DNA of 64,000 nt from JABCYV01 sp963696025 (GCA_963696025.1 CAVOII010000015.1:186001-250000); one strand, 5' to 3'; positions 35,311 to 44,612 are shown, counted from the first letter of the stretch. Program-made: numbers and translations. The notes: generated from the letters alone by a model not told the origin.

Positions 35311-36450
35311 ATGAAGTTTCGAACCTTGGTAGTAGCAGGTACGCTGCTGGCGTTTAGTTGTGCGGCGCCATTGAGCTTTTCGCAAGATACACAGGACAAA
35401 GGTGGCGCGCCTCCGAGCGACCAAAGCCCGGCCAGCGGCGCTGCCCCGACTGACCAGAGTACGCCGCCCCCCACACCTCCAATCCAGGCGGCAGATCCGG
35501 ATAAAGTCAAGCATGACGGCGGCAAGAATGACGTGGATGCTGTGGGCAATCGTAATGTGGGTTGCAAGACCGGTGTAGGCAACTGGTATGGCGTGGAAAA
35601 GCAAATTGCCATGGGCAAGCAATATGCTCAGCAAGTGGAATCGACCGTAAAGCTGGTGCAAGATCCGGTGATCACGGAATACGTGAACCGGTTGGGACAG
35701 AACCTGGTACGCAATTCGGACGCGCAGGTCCCCTTTACGATCAAGGTGATTGACGCCGACGAAATCAATGCGTTCGCGTTACCAGGTGGGTTCTTCTACG
35801 TGAACTCCGGCCTGATCCTCGCGGCAGACGAAGAGGCGGAGCTGGCAGGCGTGATGGCCCATGAGATTGCACACGTAGCAGCTTGTCACGCGGCGCGGGA
35901 AAACACTCGTGGGAACCTGATGCAAATGGCGTCCATCCCGCTGATCTTCGTGGGTGGGGCGGTCGGGTACGCGGGATATGAGGCCGCGGGTCTCGCCCTC
36001 CCCTTGACGTTCTTGCACTTCTCGCGCGGATTTGAGGCCGAAGCCGACTACTTGGGACTCGAGTACATGTACAAGTCCGGATACGATCCCCAGGCTTTTA
36101 TCAGTTTCTTCGAAAAGGTGCAGGCGCAGGAGAAGAAGAAGCCGGGCACGCTAGCCAAAGCTTTCGCAACCCATCCGCAGACGCCAGATCGCATTGCCAA
36201 GTCGCAGGAAGAGATTTCACAAATCCTGCCGGCGCGACCGCAATATCTCGTCTCGACTTCGGAATTCGATGACGTGAAGTCGCGCCTGGCTGCGCTGGAG
36301 AACCGCCGCAAGCTTGTCGACCAGAAAGACAACGGAAAGAAACCCAGCTTGCGCCGTACGTCCTCAACGGATAAGAACGGAACCGACAACAAGGGTAGCG
36401 ATGATGATCATCCCACGCTGAAGCGACGGGATGACAGTAGCAGTAACTAA
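35311..36450 (+). CDS. M48 family metalloprotease
   Basis: A 379-residue zinc protease with a signal peptide (1 to about 26) and a Pro/Ser-rich linker. The catalytic domain has HEIAH in GVMAHEIAHVAACHA and a third zinc ligand in FEAEADYLGLEYM. A short hydrophobic patch after the HExxH, MASIPLIFVGGAVGYAGYEA, is typical of BepA/YfgC- or LoiP-like proteins. The C-terminal 60 residues are charged and Ser/Asp-rich. It likely acts in envelope protein quality control. A GGGAG ribosome site precedes the ATG, and a terminator hairpin follows. Confidence 0.92.
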   Translation: MKFRTLVVAGTLLAFSCAAPLSFSQDTQDKGGAPPSDQSPASGAAPTDQSTPPPTPPIQAADPDKVKHDGGKNDVDAVGNRNVGCKTGVGNWYGVEKQIAMGKQYAQQVESTVKLVQDPVITEYVNRLGQNLVRNSDAQVPFTIKVIDADEINAFALPGGFFYVNSGLILAADEEAELAGVMAHEIAHVAACHAARENTRGNLMQMASIPLIFVGGAVGYAGYEAAGLALPLTFLHFSRGFEAEADYLGLEYMYKSGYDPQAFISFFEKVQAQEKKKPGTLAKAFATHPQTPDRIAKSQEEISQILPARPQYLVSTSEFDDVKSRLAALENRRKLVDQKDNGKKPSLRRTSSTDKNGTDNKGSDDDHPTLKRRDDSSSN

Positions 36451-36485
36451 ATTGAGCTCTATTCAACTGCTAGTTGATTCTTTCC

Positions 36486-36510
36486 CCGGCGGCTTTCGGC
36501 CGCCGGTTTT
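36486..36510 (+). terminator. Rho-independent terminator after the M48 protease gene
   Basis: A perfect 8-bp stem, CCGGCGGC/GCCGCCGG, with a 5-base loop is followed at once by TTTTGTTTT. It lies about 35 bp past the protease stop codon, in the right orientation to end that transcript. Confidence 0.85.
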
Positions 36511-36540
36511 GTTTTGAACAGCGCTTTTGGGGGCAAAACG

Positions 36541-36570
36541 AAAAGGGCCGCGAGAACTCGCGGCCCTTTT
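36541..36570. terminator. Bidirectional terminator hairpin
   Basis: A perfect 14-bp inverted repeat, AAAAGGGCCGCGAG/CTCGCGGCCCTTTT, with a 2-base loop. The A-tract and T-tract at the ends let it work for transcripts from both sides. It lies between the M48 protease gene and the convergent small zinc-ribbon-like gene. Confidence 0.85.
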
Positions 36571-36595
36571 CGACCAACCTAGGAGAAAAAACTCC

Positions 36596-36835
36596 TTACG
36601 CAGCTTCCTTCGGGGCGAGCGCCGGTATTGCTTTGCGGCCTACAGCCGGAGAGTGCAAAACCCTCATTTCTTGCCAGTCATATCCAAATTCCTTACCGCA
36701 ATCCAGGCAAACCACGTAGGTGCCGGTCTGGGCAGCCGCACTGCCACGCTTGCGGGCGCCGGGGCGCACTGTGATCGGGAAGCTGTAACGACTATGCCAG
36801 CAGCCGAATATAGCCTCATATAATTTTGCAATCAT
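36596..36835 (-). CDS. Small protein with CxxC motif
   Basis: A 79-residue basic protein with a good start: GGGAGGTGAG ends two bases before the ATG. The central VVCLDCGKEFGYDWQEMRV has one C-x2-C pair resembling half of a zinc ribbon; another Cys lies at residue 12 (FGCWHSRYSFPI). It has no signal peptide. It may be a small zinc- or nucleic-acid-binding protein, but I recognise no named family. It ends at the bidirectional terminator. Confidence 0.7.
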   Translation of the reverse strand: MIAKLYEAIFGCWHSRYSFPITVRPGARKRGSAAAQTGTYVVCLDCGKEFGYDWQEMRVLHSPAVGRKAIPALAPKEAA

Positions 36836-37054
36836 CGCTCACCTCCCGCAGCCAGCCCGTTGGGCTCTTGCCTAGAGTGCCGAATCCTAAATGCCGCGTT
36901 CAAATACTTAGATTCAGCTTTGTCCAAAAGGGTTCCTGATGGCAACAAGCCGGGGATCGCTCAGGCGGATTCGGGAAGCAAGCGATTGCGCACACAAGGC
37001 TTAGCGTGACGCCGTGGATCGCTGTCTCGCAAAAGAGAAAAGTTTTGCAGGGGG

Positions 37055-37309
37055 TCAAACTTCCCGGCCGGTCTTCTTTCGAGCCTCACACTTAGCAACG
37101 ATCGCAGATCGTAGGCGAGTGCGCAGGTCGTCGGGCAGTTCGTAAAGCTGAGAATCGCGATAGATCTCAATAGTCTTCTTGGTGGTATCGCAGACGACGT
37201 AGCAATTGTGGCACCAGGCCAGGTGATCTTCCAGTTCAGACTTGGTGCGATCATCGAGGACGCCGTCCAGGTAACTTGTCAGCTCTTGCAAAAACTCAGA
37301 GCATTTCAC
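37055..37309 (-). CDS. Anti-sigma factor, zf-HC2 zinc-finger type
   Basis: An 84-residue soluble protein with the ZAS motif: Cys3, then HLAWCHNC (H-x3-C-x2-C) near 29-36, binding zinc. There is no transmembrane helix, so it resembles RsrA-type cytoplasmic redox-sensing anti-sigma factors rather than membrane-bound ones. Its ATG overlaps the stop of the upstream sigma factor by four bases (ATGA), the standard arrangement for a cognate sigma/anti-sigma pair. Confidence 0.87.
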   Translation of the reverse strand: MKCSEFLQELTSYLDGVLDDRTKSELEDHLAWCHNCYVVCDTTKKTIEIYRDSQLYELPDDLRTRLRSAIVAKCEARKKTGREV

Positions 37310-37935
37310 TGTTTGCCATCTCCGCTCTCACGTTTCTGGAAGTAACGGCTGAGCCTATCCCGCAACTGCAGCCTTGCCCGCAACAGTCGGGACTTAACCG
37401 CGGGAATGCTGAGATCAAGCGCCTCAGCAGTCTCCTCGGTCGAGAGACCTTCCACGTCTCGCAGCACAAAAACCGTCCGAAAGCTCGGCGGCAGGCCCTG
37501 AATCGTTCGCGTCAGAATATCGCGCAACTCAGCTTGGCTGTACTGCTGCTCCGGGTTCGGGCTCCAATCCGCTACTTCGCGAGGAAGAGAATCTTCCTCG
37601 GTCTTAACTTCTTCGTCGAGTGAAACCATGCGCTCGGGCCGCCGCCGGCGCAGCTTCATCAGCGCCTCGTTGACCGCGATCCGCACCAGCCAGGTGTAAA
37701 ACTTGGACTGGCCCTGAAACTGGTTCAGATTTCCGTAGGCTTTCAAGAACGCATCTTGCACCACATCTTCCGCGTCTTCACGGTTCTGGGTTATGTGTTG
37801 CGCGATGCGAAATACATTGCGGTCGTAGCGTTTGACCAGTTCTTCAAACGCCGCGACATCGCCGCCCTTGGCCGCCTGCACCAGCGCCAGCTCATCGCTG
37901 ACAGGCTCACTCAGTTTAGGTTGGATGGTACCCAT
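37306..37935 (-). CDS. ECF RNA polymerase sigma factor
   Basis: A 209-residue group IV sigma-70 factor. Region 2 includes DVVQDAFLKAYGNLNQFQGQSKFYTWLVRIAVNEALMKLRRR. Region 4 includes LPPSFRTVFVLRDVEGLSTEETAEALDLSIPAVKSRLLRAR, the -35-binding helix-turn-helix. A linker of about 45 residues (with EVKTEEDSLPRE) separates them. Probably held inactive by the zf-HC2 protein encoded by the overlapping downstream gene. AAGGAC precedes the start. Confidence 0.93.
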   Translation of the reverse strand: MGTIQPKLSEPVSDELALVQAAKGGDVAAFEELVKRYDRNVFRIAQHITQNREDAEDVVQDAFLKAYGNLNQFQGQSKFYTWLVRIAVNEALMKLRRRRPERMVSLDEEVKTEEDSLPREVADWSPNPEQQYSQAELRDILTRTIQGLPPSFRTVFVLRDVEGLSTEETAEALDLSIPAVKSRLLRARLQLRDRLSRYFQKRESGDGKQ

Positions 37936-38145
37936 TGTCCTTCCGATGCAACAATTTTCCAGTCGCCGCCGGAGAAACGAATGTTATTTTACTTGGTAAC
38001 CCGGTGTCTGGCTTAACTCTTTTGACGTATCTATAACTGCGAGGTTTACGCTAAATTCCAGAGTGCGGTGATCGACGGTGGAACACGTCCTTCGGTGACC
38101 GGAGCGCAAGCGCCCAAGTAGCCATATAATCAGAGTTTAGCCGAG

Positions 38146-39348
38146 ATGAAGGCGCAGAAAAAGTCGACCACCGGTCGCGTCGCGGCCAACGATCAAGTCG
38201 CAATGGCGGAAAGAACCAGCGGGATTGAGCAAATCGTCGATAAGGCTGTCTCTCAAGTGTTGGAGAGGCACGTATCCCTGATTCGAGAAGATTTGGTCCG
38301 TCGCGTTCTGGACGAACTTCCCACTCCGGAAGCACCAGCCCCGGCGGTTTCTGAAAACGATACCGCCAACTTGCTCAAAGCGATTTCGGCCATCCACGCC
38401 GGGACTTCCCAAAAGGAAATTCTACGCGCCCTATTAGACAGCACCGTCCGTTACTGCGGGCGGGCGGCCCTCTTTGTCATCAAGGCAGGGGCGGCGACCG
38501 GCTGGCAGGGCCGCGGGTTTGGGGATCAATCGGGCGAAAACGACGAGGTCAAGGATTTCTTGCTCGACGTGAACACTGGCCTCGGCGCTCGAGCTATGCT
38601 GTCCCGGATGGTTTCAACCGGCGCAGCCAGCGAAATGGATCCTCAATTTATATCGCGCTTTCAAGTGCCGCTGGATGATTCGGCAATGGTACTTCCGCTG
38701 CTCTTGAAAGAGAAGATTGCTGCCCTCGTTTATGCTGACGCCGGTTTGGAAGCGGGTGGAAAATTCGATGCCCCCGCCTTGGAAGTGTTGGTAATGGCGA
38801 CGAGCGCGTGGTTGGAAGTGACTTCGCTGCGCAAACAGGCACAGAAAGAAGGTGCAGTGGAAGCCGGCGCAGTGGAGAAAGCATCGTCCGTACCGCCGGT
38901 GCAAACGGTATCGTCTTTTTCCGACCCGTTTGCGGCCCACGCGCCGAAGCATGTCGAAACCGCACCCACCCCGGTTGCCGAGGCGGAACCTGCGACGGTT
39001 GTTGAGGCCGAACCCGTGGCGGTCGCCGCAGCCGCAGCGGCCGGGCCAACCACTGATGCGCATGCGCAACTGCCGCCGGAGGAAGCCGACGTCCACCGCA
39101 AGGCGCAGCGCTTTGCCCGTCTCCTGGTTGATGAGATCAAACTGTACAATCAGGCCAAAGTGGCCGAGGGGCGCAAGCACAAAGATTTGTATGACCGCCT
39201 GAAAGAAGACATCGAGAAAAGTCGCGGAACTTACAAGAAAAGATATGGTAATACTGCGGCCGCAGGCACCGACTACTTCAGCCAGGAACTCATCCGCAGC
39301 CTGGCGGAGGATGATAGTTCAATCATGGGCGCCAATTTTCGGCGATAA
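38146..39348 (+). CDS. GAF-like domain protein with Ala/Pro-rich linker
   Basis: A 400-residue protein with no signal peptide. The N-terminal part is helical (about 20-65). A GAF-like domain of about 130 residues follows (ISAIHAGTSQKEILRALLDS ... AALFVIKAGAATGWQGRGFG ... VLPLLLKEKIAALVYADAG). Next comes an Ala/Val/Glu/Pro-rich linker, then a C-terminal helical segment (AQRFARLLVDEIKLYNQAKVAEGRKHKDLYDRL) that resembles a conserved tail found in acidobacterial proteins. The function is unknown. The downstream transglycosylase begins 9 bp later, so they are likely cotranscribed. Confidence 0.65.
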   Translation: MKAQKKSTTGRVAANDQVAMAERTSGIEQIVDKAVSQVLERHVSLIREDLVRRVLDELPTPEAPAPAVSENDTANLLKAISAIHAGTSQKEILRALLDSTVRYCGRAALFVIKAGAATGWQGRGFGDQSGENDEVKDFLLDVNTGLGARAMLSRMVSTGAASEMDPQFISRFQVPLDDSAMVLPLLLKEKIAALVYADAGLEAGGKFDAPALEVLVMATSAWLEVTSLRKQAQKEGAVEAGAVEKASSVPPVQTVSSFSDPFAAHAPKHVETAPTPVAEAEPATVVEAEPVAVAAAAAAGPTTDAHAQLPPEEADVHRKAQRFARLLVDEIKLYNQAKVAEGRKHKDLYDRLKEDIEKSRGTYKKRYGNTAAAGTDYFSQELIRSLAEDDSSIMGANFRR

Positions 39349-39357
39349 TTAACAGAA

Positions 39358-41637
39358 GTGGTTCCTTATCGTCCCCAATCGATCCTCCGTTCGGTTTTCG
39401 CTTTGATCCTGGCAGCCTTGTGCATTGACTTAGCCTCCGGCACTATTCAGTCAGCCGCAACCCAAACCCAATCAAGTCAAAAGAAGAGCACAAAAAAAAC
39501 CACTACCCAGAGGCGAAAAACCTCTCCGCGCCTGCGCCGCATGCATCAGGCATTTGTGGCGTCCGCCAGCCTGAAGCCTATGGCGCGGCAGCTGTTGCAG
39601 GACCGTACTCCCGCCGCATACGCCGGAGTCGAGGCCTTCGCTCGCCGCCACAGTAAAGAAGATGCGGGAGCCCTGGCGTGGCTGGTCGTGGGTTATGCCC
39701 ATGTGCTGGATCACGATTACGCCAAAGCTATCGATCCGCTGAATCGCGCCAAGCCGCTCGCCGGCGATCTCGGAGACTACGTCAGCTACTATCTCGGAAG
39801 CTCATACTTTCAAACCGGACGGACGGGAGAAGCGCTGGCCAGCCTCCACGATTTCGATGAGAACTATCCCGAATCACTATTGATTCGCGACGCGCACGTT
39901 ATGTATGCCAACGTTCTGTTGGCGGAGGGCCGATCCCAGGACGTCATCGCGGTTCTGGAGAAAGAACGCGAGCCCACGCGGGCCGACCTCGAACTCGTGC
40001 TGGGACGTGCCTACGCCGCATCGGCACAGACGGAGAAAGCAGCCAGCACGCTGCGGAACTTGTACTTCACCATGCCTTTGAGCGGGGAAGCGAGCCAGGC
40101 GGACGTCGAACTGAAAAAATTAGCTGCGAGTGCACAGATACCGCCGCCGGGTTTGAACGGAAGGCGGACACGTGCCGATTTGTTGCTCAAAGGCAAACGC
40201 TTCAGCGATGCCGCCAACGAGTATCGCAGTCTGTTGGGCGACGTGAGTCCTGGCGAACGTCCAGAGGTGCAACTTGCTTTGGGAACTGCGCTGCGCCGTG
40301 CCGGCCAGAACCGGGAGGCAAAACAGGTGTTGGAGTCGATCTCGAGTCCGACGCCTCAGATAAATGCCGAGCGCCTGTTCAACCTGGGAGAGATTGCTCG
40401 GGCGTCGAATGACGACAATGAGTTCCTGCGGGTTCTGGGGCAGCTCCGCGAAACCATACCCAACAGTTTATGGCTCGAGCAGGCACTACTTTCCGCTGGG
40501 AACATCTACCTTCTGAAGCGCGACTACGACCACGCGATTGATACCTATCGAGAGCTGCAAGAGCGCTTCCCCAATGGTGGCCGCGCTTCCTACGCGCACT
40601 GGAAGGTGGCGTGGCTGAGTCTTCGTCAGGGAAGAAATGCCGACGCCAAGAATGGATTTGAACAGCAGATCGCGCTCTACCCGAGTTCCGCCGAAGTGCC
40701 GGCAGCTCTATACTGGCGCGCGCGACTGGCGGAAGAAGATAACGAACCAGCCACAGCAAAAGCCTATTATCAGAAACTCTCGGATCGCTTCCGAAACTAT
40801 TACTACGGCGAATTGGCGCGGCAGCGACTCAAGAAAATTCCGGCTGATAGCGATCCTGCGCATCTTGCCTTGCTGGACCGGGTGCCGCCCATCGAGTCCG
40901 GCGCGAAAGTCACCCTGGACACGGTCCCAACCGACGACCTGCGCGTGCAAAAGGCGCAACTGTTGGAGAACGGCGCTCTCCTTGATTTTTCAGCCCGCGA
41001 ATTGCAGGCCGCGGCCGCGGCAGAGAAGGGCAACTGGGCAACCGCAGAAACCGCGCGCATGTACAACGACGCCGGGCGTTACGACATGGCGATCGAGGTC
41101 CTGAAGCATGCCGTGCCCAGCTACTTTGCCGTGGACCTGCCCAGTCTGCCGCGGGCTTATTGGGAAGCGCTATTTCCAAAAGCCTATTGGCCAGACTTGA
41201 AGAAATTCTCGTCGCAAAATGCATTGGATCCTTACTTGGTTGCTTCCCTTATCCGGCAAGAATCCGAATTTAATCCTGCGGCGGTCTCGCGCGCGAACGC
41301 CGTCGGATTGATGCAGTTGCTTCCGAAGGTGGGAAAAGGAGTAGCCAAACAGGAGAAGATCAAGCATTACTCCGCCCAGCAGCTATTCATGCCGGCGATG
41401 AACCTGCAGCTTGGGACCCGCTATTTCCGCGCCATGGTCGATAAGTTTGGAGCGTTCGAGTACGCGCTGGCGGCTTACAATGCAGGTTCCGATCGAGTTG
41501 GCGACTGGCTGGGACAGGGTAAATATCGCGATCCGCAAGAATTTGTCGAGTCCATCCCCTTCACCGAGACTCGCGAATACGTGCAAGCCATCCTGCGCAA
41601 TGAAAACGTCTACCGCCAGTTGTACGGAACTCCGTAG
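39358..41637 (+). CDS. slt: Lytic transglycosylase, Slt70-like
   Basis: A 759-residue periplasmic enzyme that cleaves the MurNAc-GlcNAc bond to form anhydroMurNAc. It begins at a GTG and has a signal-like segment (about 10-30). A long TPR superhelix covers about 100-560 (for example the YVSYYLGSSYFQTGRTGEALASL and YDHAIDTYRELQERFPN repeats). The SLT catalytic domain follows: catalytic Glu in IRQESEFNPAAVSRANAVGLMQLLP and the YNAGSDRV motif. Its product is the substrate of NagZ and AnmK encoded at 15-17 kb. It lies 9 bp after the GAF-like gene. Confidence 0.93.
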   Translation: MVPYRPQSILRSVFALILAALCIDLASGTIQSAATQTQSSQKKSTKKTTTQRRKTSPRLRRMHQAFVASASLKPMARQLLQDRTPAAYAGVEAFARRHSKEDAGALAWLVVGYAHVLDHDYAKAIDPLNRAKPLAGDLGDYVSYYLGSSYFQTGRTGEALASLHDFDENYPESLLIRDAHVMYANVLLAEGRSQDVIAVLEKEREPTRADLELVLGRAYAASAQTEKAASTLRNLYFTMPLSGEASQADVELKKLAASAQIPPPGLNGRRTRADLLLKGKRFSDAANEYRSLLGDVSPGERPEVQLALGTALRRAGQNREAKQVLESISSPTPQINAERLFNLGEIARASNDDNEFLRVLGQLRETIPNSLWLEQALLSAGNIYLLKRDYDHAIDTYRELQERFPNGGRASYAHWKVAWLSLRQGRNADAKNGFEQQIALYPSSAEVPAALYWRARLAEEDNEPATAKAYYQKLSDRFRNYYYGELARQRLKKIPADSDPAHLALLDRVPPIESGAKVTLDTVPTDDLRVQKAQLLENGALLDFSARELQAAAAAEKGNWATAETARMYNDAGRYDMAIEVLKHAVPSYFAVDLPSLPRAYWEALFPKAYWPDLKKFSSQNALDPYLVASLIRQESEFNPAAVSRANAVGLMQLLPKVGKGVAKQEKIKHYSAQQLFMPAMNLQLGTRYFRAMVDKFGAFEYALAAYNAGSDRVGDWLGQGKYRDPQEFVESIPFTETREYVQAILRNENVYRQLYGTP

Positions 41638-41751
41638 GGCAAAGCGCAAAACAAAATAGTCGATTTCGAAACAGAATCATCCGGGCATCGCTGGCGTGCT
41701 CTCACTTAGCCAAACCTTCGTTATCTTCCAGCAGAGTTACGGCAAGAGTGA

Positions 41752-41787
41752 AACTAGTGAAGGCGGCGGTTCCGCCGATAGCTAGTT
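41752..41787 (+). other. Structured leader upstream of YXWGXW gene
   Basis: Nested inverted repeats form a two-part stem: AACTAG/CTAGTT outside and GGCGG/CCGCC inside, with a 5-base loop. It lies about 65 bp before the YXWGXW gene. There is no T-tract, so it is not a simple terminator. It does not fit any riboswitch consensus I know. Confidence 0.35.
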
Positions 41788-41853
41788 AAGTGTCGTTCGC
41801 AACCTATATCACCGGCTTCGCAATCGTGTATTCGAGCTCCAAAGGAGATAAGC

Positions 41854-42204
41854 ATGCGGTTGAAATGGGTGTCTGGACTGTTGTTGACAGCGGCTTTTGC
41901 TCTTCCCACTTTCGCGCAAGTTTCCGTTTATATCGGCAGCGCGCCACCTCCGCTGCGTTACGAAAGACGAGGGGCCGCTCCCGGGCCCGGTTATGCTTGG
42001 GTCGAGGGTTACTGGGCGCCTAACGGGCATCATTATGGGTGGGTTGCTGGTCGCTGGGAACGACCACCCTACGAAGGCGCTTATTGGAACCACCCCCACT
42101 ATGACCACTATCAGCAGGGCTGGCAGTTGCATGAGGGCCATTGGGACCACGAAGACCACGATAACGGCCATGGGCATGATCACGATGACCATGACCATCA
42201 CTAA
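41854..42204 (+). CDS. YXWGXW repeat protein with His-rich tail
   Basis: A 116-residue exported protein. The signal peptide is MRLKWVSGLLLTAAFALPTFA. The mature part carries YXWGXW-type repeats (WVEGYWAPNG, GWVAGRWERPP, GWQLHEGHW). The last 20 residues are almost only His, Asp, Gly and Asn, which could bind metal ions. AAAGGAGAT precedes the start. The function of YXWGXW proteins is not established. Confidence 0.85.
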   Translation: MRLKWVSGLLLTAAFALPTFAQVSVYIGSAPPPLRYERRGAAPGPGYAWVEGYWAPNGHHYGWVAGRWERPPYEGAYWNHPHYDHYQQGWQLHEGHWDHEDHDNGHGHDHDDHDHH

Positions 42205-42274
42205 AATTCTAGACGAATGAGTGTGGGGGGCACTCCGGAGCTGATTCCGGAACGTATTTTGAGAGTGGGACTCT

Positions 42275-43453
42275 TCAAAATGCGTCGATGCCGGTCACGC
42301 TCTGGCCGATGATCAGCGTGTGGATGTCATGCGTGCCTTCGTAAGTTTTCACCGACTCCAGGTTCATCATGTGGCGCATGATGGGATATTCATCCGCCAC
42401 GCCATTCGCCCCGAGGATGTCGCGCGCCATACGAGCGCACTCCAGCGCCATCCAGACGTTGTTTCGCTTCGCCATAGAAATATGTTGCGGGCGGGACTTG
42501 TCCTTGTCTTTGAGGCGCCCTACTTGCAGAACAAGCAATTGCGCTTTAGTGATCTCGGAAATCATCCAGGCCAGCTTCTCCTGAACCAGTTGCCGTGACG
42601 CAATGGGTTCATCGTGAAACTGCTTGCGGAAGAGCGAATACTGCAGCGCGCAGTCGTAGCAGGCCATGGCCGCGCCCACCGCGCCCCAGGCAATTCCGTA
42701 GCGCGCTTGATTCAGACATTTAAGCGGAGACTTCAGTCCGCCTGTGCCTGGCAGCAAATTCGATTCTGGCACGTGCACGTCCTGCATCGAGAGGCTCGAA
42801 GTAACCGACGCCCGCAGCGACCACTTGCCGTGTATGTCTTCGGCGCGAAAGCCGGGACGATCAGTCTCCACCAGAAAGCCGCGAATCGTATTGTCTTCGT
42901 CCTCCGCTTTCGCCCAGATGACTGCCACGTCCGCAATGGACCCGGAGGTGATCCACATCTTCTCGCCGTTCAGAACATATTCCTTGCCAACCTTGCGGGC
43001 TCGCGAGCGCATACCACTCGGATTCGATCCGAAATCAGGCTCAGTCAGTCCGAAGCAGCCGAGCTTTTCCCCTTTTTGCATTGCCGGCAGCCAGGTCTGC
43101 TTCTGTTCTTCGCTGCCAAACGCAAAAATCGGATACATGACCAGGGCCGACTGTACGCTGACGAACGAACGCAGGCCGGAGTCGCCGCGCTCCAGTTCCT
43201 GGGTGACCAACCCATATTCCACATTGGACATCCCAGCGCAGCCGTAGCCCTTGAGGCTGGCCCCAAAAAAGCCGAGATCGGCCATCGGCTTTACGAGTTC
43301 GCGGGGGAAGCGCCCGGCCCGGTTGCATTCTTCAATGATCGGGATCAGATTGTCTTCAATGAACTTGCGGGTAGTGTCGCGGACCAGACGCTCGTCGTCG
43401 CTGAGCAGAGTATCGAATTCGAGGAAGTCAACTCCTCGGAACTTAAGGGCCAT
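42275..43453 (-). CDS. Acyl-CoA dehydrogenase, glutaryl-CoA dehydrogenase-like
   Basis: A 392-residue FAD enzyme. The acyl-CoA dehydrogenase signature CFGLTEPDFGSNPSGM and the ILGANGVADEYPIMRHM segment are present. The catalytic Glu lies in TYEGTHDIHTLIIGQSVTGIDAF near the C-terminus, a pattern shared with glutaryl-CoA and related dehydrogenases. The YGCAGMSNVEYGLVTQELERGDSG segment also fits that subgroup. Whether it decarboxylates glutaryl-CoA is not shown. The gene stands alone, in divergent orientation to the TPR-like exported protein. Confidence 0.9.
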   Translation of the reverse strand: MALKFRGVDFLEFDTLLSDDERLVRDTTRKFIEDNLIPIIEECNRAGRFPRELVKPMADLGFFGASLKGYGCAGMSNVEYGLVTQELERGDSGLRSFVSVQSALVMYPIFAFGSEEQKQTWLPAMQKGEKLGCFGLTEPDFGSNPSGMRSRARKVGKEYVLNGEKMWITSGSIADVAVIWAKAEDEDNTIRGFLVETDRPGFRAEDIHGKWSLRASVTSSLSMQDVHVPESNLLPGTGGLKSPLKCLNQARYGIAWGAVGAAMACYDCALQYSLFRKQFHDEPIASRQLVQEKLAWMISEITKAQLLVLQVGRLKDKDKSRPQHISMAKRNNVWMALECARMARDILGANGVADEYPIMRHMMNLESVKTYEGTHDIHTLIIGQSVTGIDAF

Positions 43454-43614
43454 GAGGATCTCGCTTCTGTTTCTTCGCCACTATAGGGCGTATGCATTGA
43501 GGGAGAGGAAACACTAGAAGGTAGCAAACGGTACCCAGACCGTCAAACCAGGTTTTTTACAATCTATTTGCAATTCGTACTAAAATCGCCCGGTCTTTTG
43601 CCATCTAACTCTCT

Positions 43615-44493
43615 ATGACGAACGTGAACATCGGTTCGTACAAAAGACTAGCGCACTGGGCCATCGCATCTGCATTTTTGCTGATCACTATTTCGGTTTC
43701 CGCGGCAGCTGCAGATGCTCCCGCGACTCAGACCCAGCCGACCCTTGACCAGGGTTTTGTTCTGCTTTACAACCTCGACTTTGACCAAGCTCATCAACTT
43801 TTTCTTTCTTGGGAGGAGGAACATCCAGACAATCCGATGGGCCCGACCAGCGATGCTGCGGGACTGCTGTTTTCAGAGTTCCATCGTCTGAGGGTGCTGG
43901 AAGGTCAATTTTACGAAGATGACAAGGCCTTCGCCGCCCGCAAAAAGCTCGACCCCGACCCCGAGATTCGCGACCGCTTCAACGCCGCCCTGGAACAGGC
44001 CGAGGGTAAAGCCAAGGCCCGTCTGGCGAAAGACTCGAGGGACGCGGATTCGCTATTTGCTTTGACGCTAGCGTCGGGGTTGCAGGCAGACTACGCCGCT
44101 TTGATCGATAAGCGCAATTTGGCCTCTCTTCATTACACCAAAGTAGCGAACAATTGGGCTGACCAGTTGCTCGCGGTCGATCCCAAGTGCTATGACGCGC
44201 ACGTCGCCACCGGCTTCAGCAAGTACATCATCGGCAGCATGTCCGCGCCGGTGCGCTGGCTTGTCAAGCTGGGTGGCGTGTCCGGTGACAAGCAAGCCGG
44301 AATTGCGGAGCTGCAATTGACCGCCGACCACGGGCGTTATCTTGCGCCCTTCGCTCGCATGCTGCTGGCTATTGCTTATGTCCGCGACAAGGACAAATCG
44401 CGGGCCCGCTCGCTGCTGGCGTCCTTGCGGGACCAATTTCCTCGCAACCCGCTCTTCGCCAGCGAAATCGCCCGTCTGGATGCCGGTCACTAG
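43615..44493 (+). CDS. Exported TPR-like protein
   Basis: A 292-residue protein with a signal peptide (hydrophobic AIASAFLLITISVSAAAA, cleaved near ADA). The rest is all-helical with TPR-like pairs (LDQGFVLLYNLDFDQAHQLFLSWEEEHPDNPMGP, FARMLLAIAYVRDKDKSRARSLLASLRDQFPRN). It lies immediately upstream of pstS. Helical-repeat periplasmic proteins usually mediate protein contacts; no partner is evident. Confidence 0.7.
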   Translation: MTNVNIGSYKRLAHWAIASAFLLITISVSAAAADAPATQTQPTLDQGFVLLYNLDFDQAHQLFLSWEEEHPDNPMGPTSDAAGLLFSEFHRLRVLEGQFYEDDKAFAARKKLDPDPEIRDRFNAALEQAEGKAKARLAKDSRDADSLFALTLASGLQADYAALIDKRNLASLHYTKVANNWADQLLAVDPKCYDAHVATGFSKYIIGSMSAPVRWLVKLGGVSGDKQAGIAELQLTADHGRYLAPFARMLLAIAYVRDKDKSRARSLLASLRDQFPRNPLFASEIARLDAGH

Positions 44494-44594
44494 CACACCA
44501 AGCGCATGCGCCAGACACTTCCGAAGTGTTGGGCTTGACCTGATGGCGTGAGAAGTCCTTACCCTGCAATGCGATTCACTGGAAATTTATTACT

Positions 44595-44612
44595 TTGTAA
44601 CCCTCCTGTAAC
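44595..44612 (+). promoter_or_regulatory. Putative Pho box upstream of pstS
   Basis: Two heptamers, TTGTAAC and CTGTAAC, are separated by four bases, giving an 11-bp period as in PhoB/PhoP boxes. They end about 51 bp before the pstS start codon. The same pattern lies upstream of pstC at 56071. The regulator gene is not in the window. Confidence 0.6.

Noticed and set aside
41638..41853. Possible c-di-GMP (GEMM) riboswitch
   Set aside because: Some bases (ACGGCAA, GAAA) resemble the consensus, but the conserved GACGCAAAGC core and tetraloop receptor are not present.
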